From NCBI GenBank assembly GCA_903864515.1, contig CAIPFZ010000031.1:1-17127 (forward strand): DNA of 17,127 nt, read 5' to 3'. This document shows, one piece after another, positions 6,971 to 14,228 of the stretch (the stretch's first letter is position 1; the number at the start of each line of letters is the position of its first letter). The notes beneath the pieces are model-generated. The model was not told the DNA's origin. It did not search any database and was given only the letters and a program-made list of their open reading frames with translations. Source of the DNA: an uncultured bacterium. GTDB taxonomy: Bacteria > Patescibacteriota > Minisyncoccia > Phycocordibacterales > CAIZLB01. The translations under genes and the position numbers were made by a program.

Positions 6971-7204
6971 CTACTTCCCCATTATTTGCCTTAATTTCTC
7001 CTGATGTTGCCCCATTACTTCCATAGTAGCATCCATTTGGCTCTTTCCTGTTTTCATCTTAGCTTGAATTTCTGTTGCAATATTAGTAAAAAAATCAGGA
7101 TTCTCTTCAATTGCCTTGAGAATCTTTTCTTGCTCAGCTTCTGGTACCCCTTTCATTTGCTTTTTAAGCATCTGCTTCATTAACATATTTTGAAAAAATG
7201 ACAT
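6971..7204 (-). CDS. Small Met-rich helical protein, unknown function
   Basis: A 77-residue protein from the ATG at 7204 (MSFFQNMLMKQMLKKQMKG...). A GTG at 7243 would add 13 residues and put the start 5 bp after the preceding stop; neither start has a clear ribosome site. I prefer the ATG because the amphipathic, methionine-rich helix begins there. The sequence is almost all helix: an N-terminal Met/Lys/Gln helix, a VPEAEQEKILKAIEENPDFF segment, and a C-terminal MEVMGQHQEKLRQIMG helix. No membrane segment, signal peptide or catalytic motif is visible. It follows the sigma factor and DUF5667 genes on the same strand, so it may be their third operon member. I do not recognise a function. Confidence 0.65.
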   Translation of the reverse strand: MSFFQNMLMKQMLKKQMKGVPEAEQEKILKAIEENPDFFTNIATEIQAKMKTGKSQMDATMEVMGQHQEKLRQIMGK

Positions 7205-7248
7205 AGTGTTTAGAATTTTAACAGAGTTTAATTCTTTTTGCACCCTTG

Positions 7249-8592
7249 CTAAAGAACAGAAGATATTGTAGTTGTTCCTAGCGCCGCTCCATTTGATACG
7301 CCACCTGTAACGGTTGAAACTGTGCTTGTTGAGTTAGACTCTGAATTAGAATCATCTGAGTGAATTGAATTCAATAGTTTGTTTATATCAATTAATTCTA
7401 GTGCCTTTCTAACCTCTGGCTTACTATTTAACTCTATTGAAAGAAGTGAATCTGAATCACTCATTGATTTTACAGCTTGCTGTAATGCAGTCATTGATTT
7501 TACCAAATCATTAGCACGCAGTGACGCCTCCGCTTCAGCAATTGTTGAAGATGCAGTTAATAGATAACTATCAAAAAGTTTAATTGAAGCTGGACTTAAA
7601 TCTGTCAAAGTCTTTCTTTGATAACTTAAATCTGCGTATTTAGTTTTTACTGATTTGATTTTATCTTCAATCTTTGCAGGATTTGTTGCTGTAGAAATTT
7701 CTCTCAGAGATAATTCTTCTCTAACTTTTGTATTAGAATTTATTTCTTGCCTAATATCTTGCATTAAAGTATTAATTGGTTGAGCTACAGCAGTAACGGC
7801 AGTTTGATTAACTCCAATTTGTGGAGTACTTGTAGATTTTGTTGAACTTGCAACAGCTACCACACTAGCCTCCGTGGAACTTGCTGTGTCCAATGTAGAA
7901 CTTGCAACAGCCAAAGTTGTTGTTGAAACATCTGCGTCTTCTGCATTCTTTGTTAAAGTAGCCAGGATTAATTCATGAGTTTTAAGTGAAGCTTCAAAAT
8001 TAGTAGAAACTTCTTGAGCAGCTGAAATATTATTTGATGCAACCAAGTCTGCGACACTATTCTTAACATCTGTTGCATTTTTGCTCAATTGCCCTTGTAT
8101 GATTTGTTTCTTCTCATCAGTCAATTTTCCTTGTGAAGAAAGTATGACCGCTTCTTGAAGTCTTCTTTCTGTTGTTTCAACTGCAAGACGAGCCTTCGCC
8201 TCAGGAGTCACAGCTACAACCCCCTTAACTTGCTCGTTTACATTAACCTTTAGTAAATACAAATAATCACCAGGAAGAGAATCCTCTGCGAAAGCGGAGA
8301 TCCCCCCAGTGACGGTAAGCAATAGAACTACAACCAGAGATGGAACAAATTTTCTTTGCTTAAAGTATATTAAAATATTTGATGCAAAACGCCCACCAAA
8401 TCTACCTGCATCAGAGATGCTTTTATTATTAGAAAAAGGAGAAAGAACCGGAGCCTTATGGAATTCAGAGGAAACAGCCTCAATCTTATCAACGACTAAA
8501 GAAATACGCTTAAAAACTTCACTCTTGTCATCAGCTGACATGTGAATGTTTGAAAGTCTATCTTTTAAGTTGTTAATTTTTTTTTCGATCAT
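7249..8592 (-). CDS. DUF5667-type single-pass membrane protein, probable anti-sigma partner
   Basis: A 447-residue protein. Residues 1-80 are cytoplasmic and polar, about 82-102 form one membrane helix (VPSLVVVLLLTVTGGISAFA), and directly after it EDSLPGDYLYLLKVNVNEQV with ETTERRLQEAV opens a DUF5667-like domain (about 102-200). The exported remainder is helical, with a Ser/Thr/Ala-rich tract rich in SST motifs at about 222-260, then more helix and a Ser/Thr-rich tail. The start lies 4 bp after the ECF sigma factor stop, the usual arrangement for a sigma/anti-sigma pair; the N-terminal cytoplasmic part would hold the sigma factor and the outer part would sense the envelope. This function is an inference from architecture and position; I see no ZAS (His-x3-Cys-x2-Cys) motif in the N-terminus. 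Confidence 0.78.
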   Translation of the reverse strand: MIEKKINNLKDRLSNIHMSADDKSEVFKRISLVVDKIEAVSSEFHKAPVLSPFSNNKSISDAGRFGGRFASNILIYFKQRKFVPSLVVVLLLTVTGGISAFAEDSLPGDYLYLLKVNVNEQVKGVVAVTPEAKARLAVETTERRLQEAVILSSQGKLTDEKKQIIQGQLSKNATDVKNSVADLVASNNISAAQEVSTNFEASLKTHELILATLTKNAEDADVSTTTLAVASSTLDTASSTEASVVAVASSTKSTSTPQIGVNQTAVTAVAQPINTLMQDIRQEINSNTKVREELSLREISTATNPAKIEDKIKSVKTKYADLSYQRKTLTDLSPASIKLFDSYLLTASSTIAEAEASLRANDLVKSMTALQQAVKSMSDSDSLLSIELNSKPEVRKALELIDINKLLNSIHSDDSNSESNSTSTVSTVTGGVSNGAALGTTTISSVL

Positions 8593-8596
8593 GGTT

Positions 8597-9124
8597 TTAT
8601 TCTTCCTTTATATTTAAAGACTGTCTTAATTGCTTTAGCAATCTGTGTACCTTAACAGCGATGGTGTTTGCCCTATCACCCACAACCTCGGCAATGTCAT
8701 CAAACGAAAGCCCTTCAATGTAGCGCATGAACATGATATTCCTATCTTCTTCACCAAGTTCATTTATTGCTTTAAGTACAGCCTCTGCTTCATGTCTTTC
8801 AAAGACATCCTTCTCCGGCTCAAAAGTTGGGTCAAACCCATCATCCGCCAATGTATCCAATGAAAAGGTTTTACGCTTTCTATAGAGGTCAATTATTGTA
8901 TTTAAAGCGATTCTGTACAAAAGTGCTTTTACGTTCTGTAACTCGCTTTCAGTATCTGCTGAAATGTACTCCCAAAACTTAACAAATGTGTCCTGAACGA
9001 CATCCTTGGCTTTTTCCGTATCTGAGAGCTTAAAATATGCATATCTAAAAATTGCATCTGAGTGCTCATCATACGTTTTGGAAAAGTCCTTTTTAAGTTG
9101 GCTTATATGTGTCTTTCTAGACAT
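8597..9124 (-). CDS. RNA polymerase sigma-70 family factor, ECF subfamily
   Basis: A 175-residue ECF sigma factor with only regions 2 and 4. Region 2 spans about residues 15-85 (IFRYAYFKLSDTEKAKDVVQ, then DTFVKFWEY and the ALLYRIALNTIIDLYRKRK segment that contacts the -10). An acidic linker (LADDGFDPTFEPEKD) joins it to region 4 at about 115-170 (EEDRNIMFMRYIEGLSFDDI with a helix-turn-helix, AEVVGDRANTIAVKVHRLLK). Length is normal. An in-frame TAA two codons upstream fixes ATG 9124 as the start. AAAGGTG sits about 20 bases upstream, too far to be a good ribosome site. It is divergent from mltG and followed after 4 bp by the probable anti-sigma gene. Targets are unknown; envelope and pilus genes nearby are candidates. 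Confidence 0.93.
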   Translation of the reverse strand: MSRKTHISQLKKDFSKTYDEHSDAIFRYAYFKLSDTEKAKDVVQDTFVKFWEYISADTESELQNVKALLYRIALNTIIDLYRKRKTFSLDTLADDGFDPTFEPEKDVFERHEAEAVLKAINELGEEDRNIMFMRYIEGLSFDDIAEVVGDRANTIAVKVHRLLKQLRQSLNIKEE

Positions 9125-9143
9125 AGATTATGACGTAGATGGG

Positions 9144-9172
9144 TTCACCTTTATTACATCATGTACTATAAT
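9144..9172 (+). promoter_or_regulatory. mltG promoter, predicted leaderless
   Basis: TTCACC (9144-9149, 4/6 match to the -35) is separated by 17 bp from a perfect TATAAT (9167-9172). Transcription should start about 9179-9181, at or within a couple of bases of the mltG ATG at 9181, so the mRNA would be leaderless; there is no ribosome site between them. Confidence 0.65.
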
Positions 9173-9173
9173 A

Positions 9174-9187
9174 GTATCATATGATAC
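9174..9187. promoter_or_regulatory. 14-bp perfect palindrome over the mltG start
   Basis: GTATCATATGATAC is fully symmetric and covers the predicted transcription start and the start codon of mltG. It could be an operator that blocks initiation, but a palindrome of this size around CATATG may also be chance. Confidence 0.4.
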
Positions 9188-10074
9188 AAAGAAGTACATC
9201 TACACATAGAAAAGTAACCAATAGCAAGGATCAAAATAGATGGAGGAGTTTGACTTTCATCGCTATAATTGGCTTTATTTTAAGCATTGGGCTTATATAT
9301 TCAGAATCTAACCCATCAGCTAAAAGCTCCTTATCTTTCTATCTAAATTTAGCTAATCCCTATGTTAAATTCGTAGTAATCAATCCCGGTATGAGGATAG
9401 AGGAAATTGCAGATAAAATCGGCAAAAGCATAACCTGGACAGATGCTGATAAGCTAGAATTTATAAATTCCGCACCAAAGGACGATTACGGCATTATGGA
9501 GGGCTTTTTTATGCCTGGATCATATTGGATTAAGATTGACGCAACGGGAAAAGAAGTGGCAGAACAAGGTATGACTGAGTTCAACAAGCAGGTTAGTGAG
9601 AAGGTTCTAGGAGATAAGAAAATAAAATCAAGCGCTCAAAAGATAAACCTTGAGACGGCTGTGAGAATCGCTTCTATAATACAAAGAGAGGCAGCCGGAC
9701 CAAAAGATATGAACTTAATTTCTGGTGTTATTTGGAATAGACTTTTTAAAGGTATGACACTTGGAATGGACGCTACGCTTCAATATGCTAAAGGAAGCCC
9801 TGAAGAATGGTGGCCAAAGGTCGTTTCTTCAGACAAGAAGATTGATTCTCCATATAACACCTATTCCAATTTAGGCCTGCCTCCTACAGCAATTTCAAAT
9901 ATTAGCGTAGATGCCCTTAAAGCTGCTTATAGCCCTCAGACAACTGATTGTATGTATTATTTACACGATAAAAGCAGAAGAATACATTGTTCTAAAACTT
10001 ATGAACAGCACAAAGATAATATTCAGACATATCTGATAGGCTCAAGAAGATCAAAAGACACATCCAAGCAATAG
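9181..10074 (+). CDS. mltG: Endolytic murein transglycosylase MltG (YceG-like)
   Basis: A 297-residue membrane-anchored lytic transglycosylase that cleaves nascent peptidoglycan strands next to the synthases. It has a basic cytoplasmic N-terminus, one membrane helix at about 23-40 (LTFIAIIGFILSIGLIYS), a short LysM-like region (FVVINPGMRIEEIADKIG), then the YceG catalytic domain. Family motifs present are MEGFFMPGSYWI (107-118), ASIIQREA with the likely catalytic Glu170, GMTLGMDATLQYA, SPYNTYSNLGLPPTAISN and the C-terminal HCSKTYEQH. It is somewhat shorter than the E. coli enzyme (about 340). Starts at ATG 9181, with a TATAAT ending 8 bases upstream. Divergent from the ECF sigma gene across a 56-bp gap, so both could respond to envelope signals. 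Confidence 0.95.
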   Translation: MIQRSTSTHRKVTNSKDQNRWRSLTFIAIIGFILSIGLIYSESNPSAKSSLSFYLNLANPYVKFVVINPGMRIEEIADKIGKSITWTDADKLEFINSAPKDDYGIMEGFFMPGSYWIKIDATGKEVAEQGMTEFNKQVSEKVLGDKKIKSSAQKINLETAVRIASIIQREAAGPKDMNLISGVIWNRLFKGMTLGMDATLQYAKGSPEEWWPKVVSSDKKIDSPYNTYSNLGLPPTAISNISVDALKAAYSPQTTDCMYYLHDKSRRIHCSKTYEQHKDNIQTYLIGSRRSKDTSKQ

Positions 10075-10135
10075 ATATTTAATTTAAACTTTAATCTTAA
10101 TTACAGATTAGATTTAGATGTATTCTGCAGATCCC
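10075..10135. other. AT-rich spacer after mltG
   Basis: AT-rich spacer with only a weak 6-bp inverted repeat (TAATCT at 10092-10097 and AGATTA at 10105-10110) not followed by a T-run. I see no convincing terminator or gene here. Confidence 0.4.
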
Positions 10136-10165
10136 TTTACACATAACCCGTAGTATGGTTATATT
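10136..10165 (+). promoter_or_regulatory. Promoter of the GC-rich cassette
   Basis: TTTACA (10136-10141, 5/6 match to the -35) and TATATT (10160-10165, 5/6 match to the -10) are spaced by 18 bp. Transcription would begin about 10172, giving a leader of about 62 bases before the ATG at 10235. The leader contains a dyad and a short hairpin and no clear Shine-Dalgarno sequence. Confidence 0.55.
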
Positions 10166-10167
10166 AT

Positions 10168-10192
10168 ATCCGGACCGGATCTTTCGGTGCCT
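10168..10192 (+). promoter_or_regulatory. Dyad and short hairpin at the cassette transcription start
   Basis: ATCCGG-A-CCGGAT (10168-10180) is a perfect 6-bp dyad around one base and lies on the predicted start site. Overlapping it, GGACCG and CGGTGCC (10172-10192) can pair as a 6-bp stem with one bulged G around a 7-base loop. These could be an operator, a leader RNA structure, or both. Confidence 0.4.
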
Positions 10193-10234
10193 TGTTAAAA
10201 TCCATAAAAAACAACAGCAACAAGAAATACCCAT

Positions 10235-10657
10235 ATGAGTAAAAATCATACGATTGTGATGTTCACAATCGCGACAGACACAAAGCGTGCATACCTATAC
10301 CTCCACCGGAAAGAGGTTCCGGGCAAAGGAAAGAAGGTCAAGATTCAATACCATCCGATGAGCCTAGTGTGCTTAAACGATGAAGTGAAGAAGGAGGAAG
10401 GAATACGTGAATTTATCACCTCCTACGGCGTCAAGGACTTTACCGTCCATGGTCACGAAGAAATTCCGGATCTTCATCTCGTTCAAATCCACAGCGGTTA
10501 CCCGCAAAAGGAAGAGGACATCCTCAACCTGAAGTGTTACAGGGAAGCGCTTGAACACTTCAATGAAGAGGACCACCTAACTGGCGGGGCTGATCACATT
10601 GAAGCAATCCAAGAAATCCTCGTGCGGCTAATGGCTGAGGCGGGCGTAGCAGCCTGA
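10235..10657 (+). CDS. Hypothetical protein of a GC-rich stand-alone cassette
   Basis: A 140-residue soluble protein I do not recognise. No signal peptide, membrane helix or metal motif is visible. The sequence reads as mixed alpha/beta: a hydrophobic strand (TIVMFTIATDTKRAYLYLHR), a basic loop (GKGKKVKIQYH), a FITSYGVKDFTVHGHEEIP region with several His, and a C-terminal acidic helix (DHIEAIQEILVRLMAEAG). Four 60-base blocks counted by hand are 45-50 % GC, against about a third in neighbouring genes, and codons such as CTC, CCG and GGC are more frequent, so it may have been acquired or be under unusual expression constraint. It has its own promoter and ends 25 bp before a strong hairpin terminator. 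The extension beyond the TGA stop runs into the terminator stem, which supports the stop. Confidence 0.75.
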   Translation: MSKNHTIVMFTIATDTKRAYLYLHRKEVPGKGKKVKIQYHPMSLVCLNDEVKKEEGIREFITSYGVKDFTVHGHEEIPDLHLVQIHSGYPQKEEDILNLKCYREALEHFNEEDHLTGGADHIEAIQEILVRLMAEAGVAA

Positions 10658-10682
10658 TCTGAAATTCGACCATCTATTAAAA

Positions 10683-10708
10683 AGCGCGGCTCCGCCAGGA
10701 GCCGCGCT
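10683..10708. terminator. Bidirectional Rho-independent terminator (cassette and leuS)
   Basis: A perfect 11-bp GC-rich stem, AGCGCGGCTCC (10683-10693) and GGAGCCGCGCT (10698-10708), closes a GCCA loop. On the minus strand, after leuS, the stem runs straight into TTTT with a further T-rich AATAG context, an excellent terminator. On the plus strand, after the cassette gene, the tail is AATCTTTTG, which is weaker but usable. Confidence 0.88.
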
Positions 10709-10725
10709 AATCTTTTGAATAATTT

Positions 10726-13185
10726 TTAATAAACGAGATTCACAATCTTATTAGGTACCACAATAATTCTTGAAGGTTTTTTATCGGCAAAATTTTCTTT
10801 TATATATTTTGACTCAAGTGCCAATTTTTCCATTTCCTCTTTTGAAATTCCAAGCTCAGCATTGAATTGATCTCTAACTTTCCCATTAACTTGGACCATA
10901 ACAGTTATGGTATTAAGAACCAACTTTTTAGAATCATATTCCGGCCATAGAGATGTATGAATACTTCCCTTTTGACCAAACAACATCCACAATTCTTCTG
11001 TTGCATGTGGGGCAAATGGTGCAAGTAATTTTATCAAAGTTAGATAGACTGATTTGGGAACTGCCTCCACTTTCTCCAATTGATTAACTAGAATCATCAT
11101 TTGTGAAATTGCAGTATTAAAACCAAGAGTGCCAATATCATCTGTAACCTTTTTAATTGTTTGATTGAATAAAATATCAGTTGCATTATCTAGACCAAAT
11201 ACCCCTTCCCCATCCTTGCTAACTGATTTTTTGCCTGCAGTTTTTTTAGTATCATCCACCACTCTTTCATGCATTCTCCAGACCTTCTCCAAAAATCTTC
11301 TAACACCAATAATATTATCCGTCTTCCAAGTTATTTCTTGATCAAATGGCCCCATGAACATCTCGTATAATCTCAAGGTGTCAGCTCCATAAGTTTCAAC
11401 GATTGTATCTGGATTAACAACGTTTCCATATCTCTTACTCATCTTTCTTCCATCCTCCCCCATAATCAATCCAACGTTCTGTAATTTCTTGAATGGCTCA
11501 CCATATTTAACAACTCCAATGTCTTGTAAGAATTTATGCCAGAATCTAGCGTATATAAGGTGCCTAGCAGCGTGTTCCGCCCCTCCAACGTAAAAATCCA
11601 CAGGTGACCAAAATGCTTCCTTCTTAGGGTCAACTAGGGCCTTATCGTTCTTTGGATCCATATATCTCAAATAATACCAAGATGATCCCGCCCATTGAGG
11701 CATTGTGTTAGTCTCACGCTTTCCCGGACCTTTACACTTAGGGCATTTAACATTTACCCAGGAAAGAATGTTTGCAAGTGGTGACTCTCCAGTTCCCGTT
11801 GGTTCATAACTCTTAACCTTTGGAAGTACAACTGGTAAATCTTTATACGGAACAGGGACAACTCCACATTTTTCACAATGAATTACAGGAATTGGCTCAC
11901 CCCAATAACGCTGACGAGAAAATACCCAATCGCGCAACTTGTATTTTGTTACAAGTTTTCCATATGCCTTAGCAATCTTTCCCCTAGCCTCACCTGAAGT
12001 TAATCCACTAAATTTTGATGAATTAATCAAAACGCCATCATCAACAAAAAGTTCAGCTCCGGCAATTTCAGATTCAGATTTAATAACCTCCCTAATTGGT
12101 AAATCATATTTCTTTGCAAAAGCATAATCACGAGTATCATGCGCAGGAACAGCCATCACCGCTCCTGTTCCATAATTTGCAAGAACATAGTCTGCGATAA
12201 ATACCGGCACCTCTTCATTATTAGCAGGATTAATAGCAATAACTCCATCTAATTTAAGACCATTCTTTGGCTTATCAACGGCAGTTCTTTCTATATCGCT
12301 TATTTTAGAAGTATTTTTAATAAATTCTGCAACTTCTTTTTTATTCTTTATATTATCACCAAACTCTGCTATCAAATTTGATTCTGGTGCAACAACAACA
12401 TAAGTCACTCCAAATAGAGTGTCTACTCTTGTTGTAAAAACAGAAACATCAACACCTGTATTGGTTTTAAATGTCACTTCTGCCCCTTCACTTCTACCAA
12501 TCCAATTCCTCTGAGCGTCCTTAATTGGCTCTGGCCACTCAAGTGCTTCCAAATCATTTAATAATCTATCTGCATATTTAGTGATTTTTATAACCCATTG
12601 TCTAAGCGGTTTTTTCTCTACAGGAGTTGCACATCTCTCACACTTCCCATCTTCAACATCTTCATTTGCTAAACCAGTTTTACACGATGGACACCAATTA
12701 ATTGGCTCATGTGATTCATATGCCAAACCAGCTTCAAGTATTTTTAGAAATGCCCACTGTGTCCATTTATAATATTTTGGATCAGTAGTATTTATTTCTC
12801 TATCCCAATCATAATCAAGTCCGATAATAGAAACTTGCTTCTTAAATCTTGCAACAGTTTTCTTTACACCAATCATTGGATTGGTTTTATTCTTTATAGC
12901 AAATTGCTCAGCTGGCAAACCAAAAGCGTCCCAACCCATTGGGTGAAGTACCTTGAAGCCACTCATGCGCTTCATTCTAGAAACAATGTCTGTGGCAATG
13001 TATCCCTTTGGGTGACCAACATGAAGGCCTTCACCAGATGGATATGGAAACATGTCCAATACGAAAAACTTCTTCTGACCAGTTTTTAAGGTCTTGTCAT
13101 CAGTTTTATATATTTTACTTGCCTCCCATTTCTTTTGCCACTTTTTCTCTATTTTCTTGTGGTCATACACTTGTTTTTTAGCCAT
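10726..13185 (-). CDS. leuS: Leucyl-tRNA synthetase
   Basis: A bacterial-type class Ia synthetase of 819 residues that charges tRNA-Leu with leucine. The signature HIGH motif is HVGH at about 55-58 (FPYPSGEGLHVGHPKGY). The KMSKS loop reads KMSKR at about 581-585, so its last residue differs from the usual Ser. The CP1 editing domain is present (FTTRVDTLFG; YGTGAVMAVPAHDTRDYAFA). Zinc-type Cys pairs occur at CPSC...CERC and CEKC...CPKC, and WAGSSWYYLRY and the C-terminal anticodon-binding domain are intact. ATG 13185 was chosen (MAKKQVYDHK); a TTG at 13206 would add seven non-conserved residues. It ends 18 bp before the shared terminator on its 3' side. Housekeeping; the nearby genes are functionally unrelated. 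Confidence 0.98.
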   Translation of the reverse strand: MAKKQVYDHKKIEKKWQKKWEASKIYKTDDKTLKTGQKKFFVLDMFPYPSGEGLHVGHPKGYIATDIVSRMKRMSGFKVLHPMGWDAFGLPAEQFAIKNKTNPMIGVKKTVARFKKQVSIIGLDYDWDREINTTDPKYYKWTQWAFLKILEAGLAYESHEPINWCPSCKTGLANEDVEDGKCERCATPVEKKPLRQWVIKITKYADRLLNDLEALEWPEPIKDAQRNWIGRSEGAEVTFKTNTGVDVSVFTTRVDTLFGVTYVVVAPESNLIAEFGDNIKNKKEVAEFIKNTSKISDIERTAVDKPKNGLKLDGVIAINPANNEEVPVFIADYVLANYGTGAVMAVPAHDTRDYAFAKKYDLPIREVIKSESEIAGAELFVDDGVLINSSKFSGLTSGEARGKIAKAYGKLVTKYKLRDWVFSRQRYWGEPIPVIHCEKCGVVPVPYKDLPVVLPKVKSYEPTGTGESPLANILSWVNVKCPKCKGPGKRETNTMPQWAGSSWYYLRYMDPKNDKALVDPKKEAFWSPVDFYVGGAEHAARHLIYARFWHKFLQDIGVVKYGEPFKKLQNVGLIMGEDGRKMSKRYGNVVNPDTIVETYGADTLRLYEMFMGPFDQEITWKTDNIIGVRRFLEKVWRMHERVVDDTKKTAGKKSVSKDGEGVFGLDNATDILFNQTIKKVTDDIGTLGFNTAISQMMILVNQLEKVEAVPKSVYLTLIKLLAPFAPHATEELWMLFGQKGSIHTSLWPEYDSKKLVLNTITVMVQVNGKVRDQFNAELGISKEEMEKLALESKYIKENFADKKPSRIIVVPNKIVNLVY

Positions 13186-13194
13186 AATATAAGC

Positions 13195-13223
13195 ATTGTA
13201 ATACAAAACAGCTTTAACAACAA
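13195..13223 (-). promoter_or_regulatory. Possible leuS promoter
   Basis: On the minus strand TACAAT (plus 13195-13200, 5/6 match) lies 9 bases before the leuS ATG, with a weak TTGTTG 17 bp further upstream (13218-13223). If used, the leuS mRNA would be almost leaderless, as predicted for mltG. No T-box-like leader fits in the 54-bp gap. Confidence 0.3.
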
Positions 13224-13239
13224 CAACTACTTAACAGTC

Positions 13240-14124
13240 CTATTTTGTGCCACCAATTATTACATACCCTTTCTTTTGATCTTCACTCTTTCTGATTTGA
13301 TAATGAAATTCTGTTCCACTGGTATCCGCCCCTTTTATATGGATGCGGCCATCATCATTAGTATAAATATCTGTATGACTAGTTGGGTTCCCATCATCAC
13401 TCATATCTATCTCTAGGCGAAAAAAATCATCTTCATCTTTGACAATAGTATCTTCTTGATCATTTCTGAATACCAGGACATCTGCTTCATTTTTTTTGAA
13501 ATAGCCATATTGTAAGCCTTTATCTTTTAAGCCTTCTGCGACCAATATTGCCATAGGGTCAACATTAACATCGCCGTTTTCCTTTACCTTTTCTCCAATA
13601 TCAAATAGTGGATAGTTTCTTACATATTTGATACCCTTTTTATCTAGTAAATTTGAAACGGCAAGAACAAATCCAACCTCAGAAAAACTAAAATCTTTAT
13701 TTATGCCGTCCGAGAAAACCTCTCCTATTAAACTACCCTGTTTAGTATATATTTCAGAGTGATGTGCAGGAGTGCGATATTTCTTACTTACGATTGATCT
13801 AAGGCCTGGGCTTACAAAAAAATCATTTAACCATTTATTGCATCTTACAGATTCTTCATTCCTTTTTTGACCTTCGACAACATTTCCACCTTTAGTAAAA
13901 TCTATTTCTTCCGGGAAAACACCAGAATTTTCAAAACTTTCTAAACCATCACCATTATCAACCTCACCATTTCCTCTATTTTTCTCCCCTTCACAGGAGG
14001 TGAGACCACTGCATGCTAATGCTACACCTAAAGTAACACTTCCAATCTTCTTGATAAATCCATTCTTATTCTTGCCGTCTTCGCCTTCAATATGCGGTTC
14101 ATTTGCTGATGATTCAAAATTCAT
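13240..14124 (-). CDS. Probable lipoprotein of unknown function
   Basis: A 294-residue protein. After an unusually long, partly acidic N-terminal stretch (residues 1-24) comes a basic patch (FIKKIG) and a short hydrophobic run ending in LTSC, a good lipobox with Cys44 as the likely lipidated residue; Cys38 is a poorer alternative. The mature part starts with a charged, Gly/Asn/Glu-rich linker (GEKNRGNGEVDNGDG), then a mixed alpha/beta domain with helices around FSFSEVGFVLAVSNLLDKKG and PMAILVAEGLKDKG and a beta-rich C-terminus (DIYTNDDGRIHIKGADTSGT). There is no downstream in-frame ATG that would shorten the leader. It is on the same strand as leuS and ends 54 bp before it. I recognise no family; export is inferred from the lipobox. 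Confidence 0.68.
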   Translation of the reverse strand: MNFESSANEPHIEGEDGKNKNGFIKKIGSVTLGVALACSGLTSCEGEKNRGNGEVDNGDGLESFENSGVFPEEIDFTKGGNVVEGQKRNEESVRCNKWLNDFFVSPGLRSIVSKKYRTPAHHSEIYTKQGSLIGEVFSDGINKDFSFSEVGFVLAVSNLLDKKGIKYVRNYPLFDIGEKVKENGDVNVDPMAILVAEGLKDKGLQYGYFKKNEADVLVFRNDQEDTIVKDEDDFFRLEIDMSDDGNPTSHTDIYTNDDGRIHIKGADTSGTEFHYQIRKSEDQKKGYVIIGGTK

Positions 14125-14228
14125 AATTATATATATTAAATTAACTAAAAATACATTCTAACTGAACTATTACGTCACAACTAACTTATTTTTAATAAAT
14201 TATGCTAAAACTATAACAAATATTAACA
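14125..14228. other. AT-rich intergenic gap, no clear elements
   Basis: The gap between the 958-residue membrane protein and the lipoprotein gene. It is very AT-rich. I find no hairpin followed by a T-run. A TAGAAT hexamer on the minus strand has no well-spaced -35, so I do not call a promoter, although the lipoprotein gene probably has one here. Confidence 0.4.

Noticed and set aside
10092..10110. Inverted repeat TAATCT/AGATTA as an mltG terminator
   Set aside because: Only six AT-rich base pairs with a 7-base loop and no following T-run; too weak to call.
13186..13206. TTG start upstream of leuS
   Set aside because: It adds seven residues (MYYNAYI) not expected in LeuRS; the MAKKQVYDHKKIEKKWQ start is typical of the family.
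14125..14228. TAGAAT as a -10 for the lipoprotein gene
   Set aside because: The closest -35-like hexamer (TTGTGA) is only 14 bp away and the region is so AT-rich that such matches are expected by chance.
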